Shown: piece by piece, positions 58,306-64,000 of the stretch
Layout of the letters: each line of letters opens with the position of its first letter
Numbering within the stretch: position 1 is the first letter of the stretch
Origin: Apodospora peruviana
Taxonomy: Eukaryota > Ascomycota > Sordariomycetes > Sordariales > Lasiosphaeriaceae
Reading direction: 5' to 3'
Assembly (NCBI GenBank): GCA_033439685.1
Contig: JAUEDM010000003.1
Span: 1,022,001-1,086,000 of the forward strand
DNA: 64,000 bases
Notes under the pieces: generated by a model
The model's input: only the letters and a program-made list of their open reading frames with translations
Told to the model about the DNA's origin: nothing
The model's database searches: none
Position numbers and translations under genes: made by a program

Positions 58306-60788
58306 CTACTCAGTGTTCATCATACTCAGATCAAAAAACAGAGACATGTCCTCTAGCGGCAGAGTAGGCAACGAACAGGAATAGGAAGAGGAACCAGCCG
58401 CCGGATCATCCCAAGGCCAGTTATAGACGCCACCTTCAATGGAAAAGTCAAACTCGTCGGGAGCTTGTCCAGAAGGGGCTTGGTAAGGCGGAGGTGGGTG
58501 GGAATGATATTCTCCTCGCTTCTCGTCCGGGCCAGAGCTTGCTGCTGGGACAAGTCTTGAATGAGATTCGACCCGGTTGGGTGGGAAGACGTCGGCAAGG
58601 AGATGGGGATTCTCAGACCCCCAAGTTGGAGGAGCCGTCATATTATCGTGGGCAGTTTGCCGGGACAGGACCGGTTTCAGGGCATTGTTTGTATCGTCCA
58701 TGTTTCGGTCGTCCATCCCGCTGGCACCGGTGGTGTTCAAACGCCCTTGAAGGGTATCTCCACGAACACTTTCGGGCTGGCGCCTTCCCACCCTATGGGT
58801 ATTCCTCTCCCGGTCGGAGCTCCCACCAGTAGACTTGGTGATGGCGTTGTCGTTCTTCCGTATCATCTCATCGCCGAGCCTGCTCGCGATACGAGCACTC
58901 GTCCATGCCCCACTCAGTTCGCGGAGCAGTGACAGGGTCTTGGCAAAGATTGGCTTCGCTCGCGCTCGGAACATGGGAGTCCGGCTGTACTGCCACTTGC
59001 GGAATTCAACGCTCAGAGACAGCGTAAGCGCGTACGGGATAAACGGCATAGGGCTGAGGTCGTACGCTTGGTACGTCTCGGCGATACGGTCGGCGGAGAG
59101 CGATCTTCTGGCGTTCCCTCGGCTGGGCGGCAGGTGGTCGTACGTGACGCTCACGCCACTTCCGTCCTCGCGAGGCAGTCGGAAGAGGTCGCGAGGCATG
59201 CGGACGGAGAGTATGGACACGGCATGATATAGAATCTCAAGAGTTGCTGTTATTATTATGCAAATTGTTAGTTAGCGTGGGTGGCTGGGCCTTCTCGAGA
59301 AAAAGTCAACAAAAGGGGTTCGCACCAAGTATGCTGTCCGGCTCGTGCTGCGCTTTAGCGTCGAGGATCAGTCGCTCGAAGACGGGAAAATCAAACTCGC
59401 ATACTTTGAGGGTCGGCCGGGGTCGATAGAGCTCGATAACTCGGTCCAGCTGAGCAATCAACGACATGAACAGCTTGAAACTGGGCGCGTCGTTGTCGTC
59501 GGGCTTGAGGACACTCAAGCCATCGCAGTTATGAAACATGATTGGGCGACCGTAGAAGGCGGACAGCAGTCGATCAATGGCATACAGACACTTGAAGAGT
59601 CGGCTTGGGCCATTGGTGCCGCCGGAACCACACACGCCAGCCGCCCCCATAAGGTGGATGCCGTAGCTGTGGACGGTGCTGACCAGGATAGCGAAGAAGT
59701 CCATGGGCGCGTATCGCGTCTTGGGTCCTGGCTGCCAGAAAAGACAGGTCAGGGCCATGATTCGAATGCAGTCGAGAGCGTGCTCTTGCGGTTCGCTCCT
59801 TCGCAGCTCCGCTGTGGCTTCCTGGATGAACTGTACCACCGTCTCTGTGTACTCGCAGTGTGACACATGAGTGGAGCTTCTCGAGCTTGATTCCGGGAGC
59901 CTCTTCTGCAAGACCAAGTACGGGCGTGCTCCTGGGTCAGATGCAGCGGCAAGGCACACGGAAGCTTCGATCGCGCGTGCGGCAAGGGATTCCGAACGAG
60001 GCCCTGTGATGTGCGACTCGTCAAGGATGGGCAAAAGGGGAAGAATTTTCCCGACGAAGATGCCTCTCAGGCTTCGCCAGACTTTGTCAGTTGCGCGAAC
60101 CTCTGCGCCGAGCTCCGCAATGATGACCTTCCGGCAAAGGTGGCTAAAGGTTGCCAAGTCTCGGGTCTCGACTGCAAAGGGTCTGTCAGAAGACCATGCT
60201 GTACTGGAATCGTCGTTTCTTCTCGATGACTTGGACTGGCGTGGGTTCTCGGTGAGCCAGACACCGGGACTGGATGTCGTCTCCTTCTCTGGCGAGGCAG
60301 CCGTTGTGCTGTCGGGGAGCACGGCCTCGGCCAGGATACCTTCGGGGTTCGTCTCACCGATAAATGTAGAGGCGGTGTCCTCTGTTGGCCCATGATGGTC
60401 GGCTTTGGTGGGTCGAGTTTGAGAAGGGGGTTGGGAGGCAGATTCCTCAGGCGATACGTTCTCTTCCGGATGTAGCCCGGGGCTCCTGGACTGGCGGGAG
60501 GCGGTTTGCAGTGTGGAACCGGAAAGGGACGTAATAACCTCATGTTTGCAGCGTTTCTATCGACGAAGTCTTGTCAGCGATGATTTGAAATGCATGGCGG
60601 ACAGTGACTAGGAAATCGACAAGTATCATCACCTTTGACTTTCGGCATAGAGTGCATGCCTGAGGCACCTGCTTCCGCTTCCTGGGCAGGCCAGTAACTT
60701 GGTCGCTAGGGACAAATCGTAGTTCATGGAGGGGTGGAGCAGAGGAAGTGTTGGATTTAGCAGGAAGCTCAGTGCGAGTTACGCGCAT
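58306..60788 (-). CDS. fungal transcription factor (MHR domain) with a partial Zn2Cys6 motif
   Basis: Three exons on the minus strand: 60788-60633, 60556-59326 and 59246-58306. Introns have GTGATG...ATAG and GTGCGA...AACAG (branch CTAACTAAC) and phases close, giving 775 aa. Exons 1-2 join 'RKRKQVPQACTLCRKSK' to 'KRCKHEV', giving C-x2-C-x6-C. The second half of a Zn2Cys6 cluster (C-x5-12-C-x2-C-x6-C) is not present in this reading. The middle region ('RPYLVLQKRLP', 'LDCIRIMALTCLFWQPG', 'YGIHLMGAAG', 'AIDRLLSAFYGRPIMF') is the fungal-specific MHR domain of zinc-cluster regulators. An extra intron right after 'KRCKHE' is an alternative explanation. Targets are unknown; it sits next to the small secreted protein gene. 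Confidence 0.85.
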
Positions 60789-61289
60789 TTTTCCGGGTAT
60801 GGGATCGGCTTGGGATATCCTGCGGTGGTGGAAAAGAAGACTGGAAGTGGAGAATTGGGTGAGAATGAGATGATCAGGAGGAGAATTACTGTGTATGCTG
60901 AAGGACAAAGCGGCCTTTCTCTTTTGGGCTGCTCCGCCCGTCCTGCGCTTGTCCTGAATCGGTGATTCCGCTCAGACCTTATGGAATGAACCAATCACGG
61001 GAGACACGAGCCGGCAACACACGGATACGTTTCTGTGTCCCTCAGGAACATTGAACATTCCCGTTGGAGCTAAAGGGTGATTCGCTGCTTTTCGAAACCC
61101 TTTTGTACGGAGCACTTGATATTTGAGACTTTGTATTGCTTTAAATCTCTCAAACTATTTCAAGTACCGTACGGATGTACACAGAGCAGGGATCGCGGTT
61201 CCACTTTTACCTTGTAGTATCCCAGCCAACCACCCCCCCCCTTTATTCTTGGTTTTGGCAAAGCACCGTTGCAAAAAAGCAGCCCTGAG
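60789..61289. other. intergenic
   Basis: Promoter side of the transcription factor and 3' flank of the secreted-protein gene. A C9 run lies near 61230. No gene seen. Confidence 0.5.
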
Positions 61290-61755
61290 TTAGGCGCCAA
61301 TATCGCAAGGTGTGCCGCCGCAGCACCACCCGTGGTGAGAGTCCAGGGCGCCCTGAAAGTCGAGGTTGTTGCACCCGTCGTTTGTGTGCCAGTACTGCAC
61401 AAAGAAGTTGAAGCCCCCGGGGCTGGTCTCTGTGCAGCTTTATTATACGAAAGAGATTCTGTCAGTACATTTCATCTGTGGAGATTGCATTCCTCATTGA
61501 TGGAAATGGAGGAAAGGAGGAGGCATACAAAACACGGCAAAGGCCTTCAGAGGTGCAAAAAGTAGGGTTGACCGTGCCACAGGTGTACGTCGAGCCGGTG
61601 TTGTAATCTTTGAGATTGAGGATGGTGTTGCACCCCTCGCTGCAGACGGTATCGAGTCGCAGCTGGCCCCAGAAGGCGCTGGAGGATCCGGCAAAGAGAG
61701 CGAGGACGACGCTCGTCAGAGCGGTAGCGGAGGGGATCATGGCAGTGGTCTTCAT
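61290..61755 (-). CDS. small secreted cysteine-rich protein
   Basis: Two exons on the minus strand: 61755-61529 and 61437-61290. The intron 61528-61438 has GTATGC, branch TACTGAC and AAAG, giving 124 aa. Residues 1-27 form a signal peptide ('ALTSVVLALFAGSSSA' before FWGQ). The mature chain of about 97 residues has ten cysteines: CSEGC, YTCGT, FCTSEGLC, FCTE, DGCNN, WCCGG and PCDIG. That even number suits five disulfides. The C-terminal part ('NDGCNNLDFQGALDSHHGWC') is compact and ends at GA-stop. I recognise no named family. Size, secretion and cysteine content fit an apoplastic effector or antimicrobial-like protein, which is inference. The joining frame was chosen because it adds a Cys and ends at a stop right after the CC..C motif. 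Confidence 0.78.
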
Positions 61756-63282
61756 GGCTGTTGCTGGTGGTACAGGTGGAAAGTGATAGATGAACAGATA
61801 TAACGAGCAAGTGGTGTTTTACTGTTTCGTGTGACTGAGATTACCTATGGCTCAGTCTGACCTTTTAACGAAACCATACGATCAGAAGCCGGGTGTGGTG
61901 GGAGATTATATAGTGTCATTTCCAAATTGTTGCCTAATAACGAGAGTCTCTTGATTATCAGTGTAGTCTTTTTGCAAGTAGGAAAAGCACCTAGAGACTC
62001 GACACCCGACATTTCGAGATTGAGAGAAACATGGCCACTTTGCAAAAGACACACACCGCCTCCACTGTCCATTGCCCGGATCTGGAGACTATACTCTAGA
62101 GCTGGATGCCAAAGGCCTGTGATAGTTCACAACCAGATCCACAGCTGCATGTTGAACTTACTTAAAATATCACGTCAGTCGCCTCGTTTGGTTTTTTGCA
62201 GATGATTCAGCGGCCCGGTTGAAGATTGGTGACACAGTGAGACGCATTAGGTAACCATGCCGACGGAGTTTTACGACTGCCCAGATTGGAGAGCTGGGTT
62301 TGAATAAGCCTTCACTGAACTAGCTGCACGGTTAATGCTAGTTTCGCTCGGGGCATAGGGAATTTGCCCCTTATTACAAATTGAATTTGTTTTTGTCCCT
62401 ATAAACAAGAAGTTCGGCCCGCGCCGACGGACGTCGGCCTCGCTTCCTTGTCCAGTCAGAGTTCCAATATTGCTCACTTACATTAGCTTCGTTTATGGAG
62501 TTAGTAACTGTACCGGACTCTACCTCCATATGAAGCAGCCACTAGATTGTACTGGTAGCGTGATTAGATTCTCCCGGGTCATGAATCAGCGAAAAAATAG
62601 ATGATATTCTTTGGTGCCTGGCCCTGCAGTAGTCATGCGGGCACATAGCTGTGTACCTAATCACATGGGACCACCAATACCACGAGGGGTGTATGCACAG
62701 CCGGAAATCGGAATTTGATCTTGGCTGAGTTTACGGAACAAGGCGTGTAGGATATGAGGCAATGTGGGATATATCGCTTTGTGATATGAAGCGGGTGAAT
62801 GCGAGAAATAAGGAAAAGTATACACTTTTGACTTTGGTCTGTCTGAGAAGAAATTTTGAGCCTGTGAGAATCCAAGAGCTCATCAGGACTTTAGAGCATC
62901 TGAATCTCGAGCCATGTTGAAAGAACCAGAGATTCAGATGACAAATAGAAATAGACCTTCGATGCTGCTCTTTGCGTTTCTAACCTGTCAAGGCCCCGTT
63001 AGCACTCGTTAGTAGTTAGTCCTGCAATTATACCACTGTCTGGATCTTTACCAAGACGTGACAGCAGCAAAGAGAAGTTGGAATAGATTGAGTGGAGACA
63101 TTGAATTAACAACCACTACCTGGGTGAATATGTGGACATTCGTCAATATCAACAAGAGACAAACATCAAGAATAGACTGAACAACGTCCGAAAGTACACA
63201 ATATCTCCTAGGAATATCTATCTATCCAACGTATCACTCAAAGAAATTGTCCCGAAACCACATCCTCCCCCACCATCTGCAT
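61756..63282. other. intergenic region, 1.5 kb
   Basis: AT-rich with no supported gene; a CCCTATAAACAAG element lies near 62397. It presumably holds the secreted-protein promoter and the 3' flank of the last gene. Confidence 0.5.
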
Positions 63283-64000
63283 CTAAGCATGTCTGCATTT
63301 AGGATTCCCACCATTCGGCGGCTGATTCGGGTTCATCGTCCCACCCTGCTGCAGCAGAAAGTACCGAAATGCTGTTGATGGGGCCGCCGGCGCCGCAATG
63401 CGTGCGTTGCTGTCCCCAGGACTCCAGATAACAATCGGGTGGACAATCCGGCCATTATCGTCCCTCTCAATGCCGCGGTTGTAGTCGACCCAGACAATAT
63501 TCGTCACCTTGCCGCTGCTCCGTAACGCGGGCAGCTCGTAGTTGGTCCAGACCGAGAGCGGCGCCGGACCAAACGGGTTCGCGTCGGACGCGCCAAAGTA
63601 GTAGACCACGCCCGTGCAGGCTTCGGAAAAGGCCTGCGAGTACCAGCCGTCGGCCGAGTACCTGGCACTGATGTCGCCGCCGCTGTCGCGCAGTTCGTCG
63701 ACATTACAAAAATCCACGCTCGACATGAGGGCGTGATATGTGGCTAGTTCCCTGGGGTCGCCCGCCTGCCCGGCGACGATGCCGGAGCGCGGGGTGGCTC
63801 CGGTGAATGGGTCGACCGTCAACTCCTTGACGTTGCAGTTGTACCACCTGAGGATGGCCTTTTGGGCCTGCGGGCCACTGAGGAGAGGCCCGCCGCCCTT
63901 CTGCCGCAGCCCGGAGTAGAACAGACATGTTCTGGTGGAGGCTAGGGGGTTCATAAAGGTCGAGCTGGAGTCTTTGGGCTTCATGATGTAGGAGAACTCG
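63283..64000 (-). CDS. unrecognised protein, C-terminal part (5' end outside the window)
   Basis: The frame is open from the window edge (EFSYIMKPKDSSSTF..) to a stop at 63283, at least 238 codons. It is not a start at 63984, because codons continue upstream without a stop. The sequence is rich in aromatic residues and Gly, with Cys at 'RTCLFYSGL', 'WYNCNV', 'DFCNVDEL' and 'EACTGVVYYFG', and ends in a Pro/Asn/Gly-rich tail (NPNQPPNGGNPKC). 'ARYSADGWYSQAFSEACTGV' and 'VTNIVWVDYNRGI' look like a folded extracellular or vacuolar domain. I do not recognise the family, so no function is assigned. Codon bias supports real coding. Confidence 0.7.
   Translation of the reverse strand, partial: EFSYIMKPKDSSSTFMNPLASTRTCLFYSGLRQKGGGPLLSGPQAQKAILRWYNCNVKELTVDPFTGATPRSGIVAGQAGDPRELATYHALMSSVDFCNVDELRDSGGDISARYSADGWYSQAFSEACTGVVYYFGASDANPFGPAPLSVWTNYELPALRSSGKVTNIVWVDYNRGIERDDNGRIVHPIVIWSPGDSNARIAAPAAPSTAFRYFLLQQGGTMNPNQPPNGGNPKCRHA

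Noticed and set aside
1..64000. CRISPR arrays, phage genes, intact transposons or terminal inverted repeats
   Set aside because: None seen; only microsatellites, homopolymers and one degenerate tandem repeat are present.

Overview
The window is genomic DNA from a filamentous ascomycete (Pezizomycotina, most likely a Sordariomycete). The evidence is short introns (about 55-105 bases) with GT-AG ends and CTAAC/CTGAC branch sites, strong C/G bias at third codon positions, a tRNA-Gln with an intron, and fungus-restricted families: Clr5 domain, DUF6594, DUF6590, 2EXR, Zn2Cys6 plus fungal MHR, and a STAND-type N-terminal domain. No bacterial operon, CRISPR, phage or intact transposon is visible.

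Layout. At 1-24 kb there are well preserved genes: the 3' end of an MFS sugar/quinate-type transporter, tRNA-Gln(CUG), an ankyrin protein with two PPxY motifs, a secreted GH115 alpha-glucuronidase, a kinesin-8, a Clr5-domain protein, a BuGZ/ZNF207-type zinc-finger protein and a conserved-looking unknown. From 23.4 to 35 kb the texture changes. DUF6594, DUF6590, 2EXR, C2H2, LrgA/LrgB-like and membrane-protein genes are all interrupted by single-base frame shifts. A diverged copy of one exon of the BuGZ-like gene also lies there.

At 35.6-47 kb intact genes return: a small protein with a signal-like N-terminus, the DEAD-box helicase DHH1, a mitochondrial-looking J-domain protein and a long coiled-coil protein with an RVxF motif. 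At 47-58 kb there is a low-complexity gene with an (AAC)18 tract, a degenerate minus-strand locus, a phosphatidylserine-decarboxylase-family enzyme, and a STAND-N plus propeller-like protein. A PI-PLC remnant, a three-copy degenerate tandem repeat and a broken membrane-anchored protein gene follow. At 58-64 kb are an MHR transcription factor whose zinc cluster looks incomplete, a small ten-cysteine secreted protein, and the 3' part of an unrecognised gene that runs off the window.

How the genes relate. Housekeeping genes (kinesin-8, DHH1, BuGZ-like, tRNA) alternate with accessory genes (GH115, PSD-like, small secreted protein, STAND-like, transcription factors). I see no convincing single biosynthetic cluster. 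The most notable signal is the clustering of frame-disrupted accessory genes at 23.7-34.2 kb between intact long ORFs. Either this is a decaying accessory block, or it is a local run of homopolymer-length consensus errors. Exon boundaries given here are read by eye from splice signals and frame continuity; no alignment or search was run.
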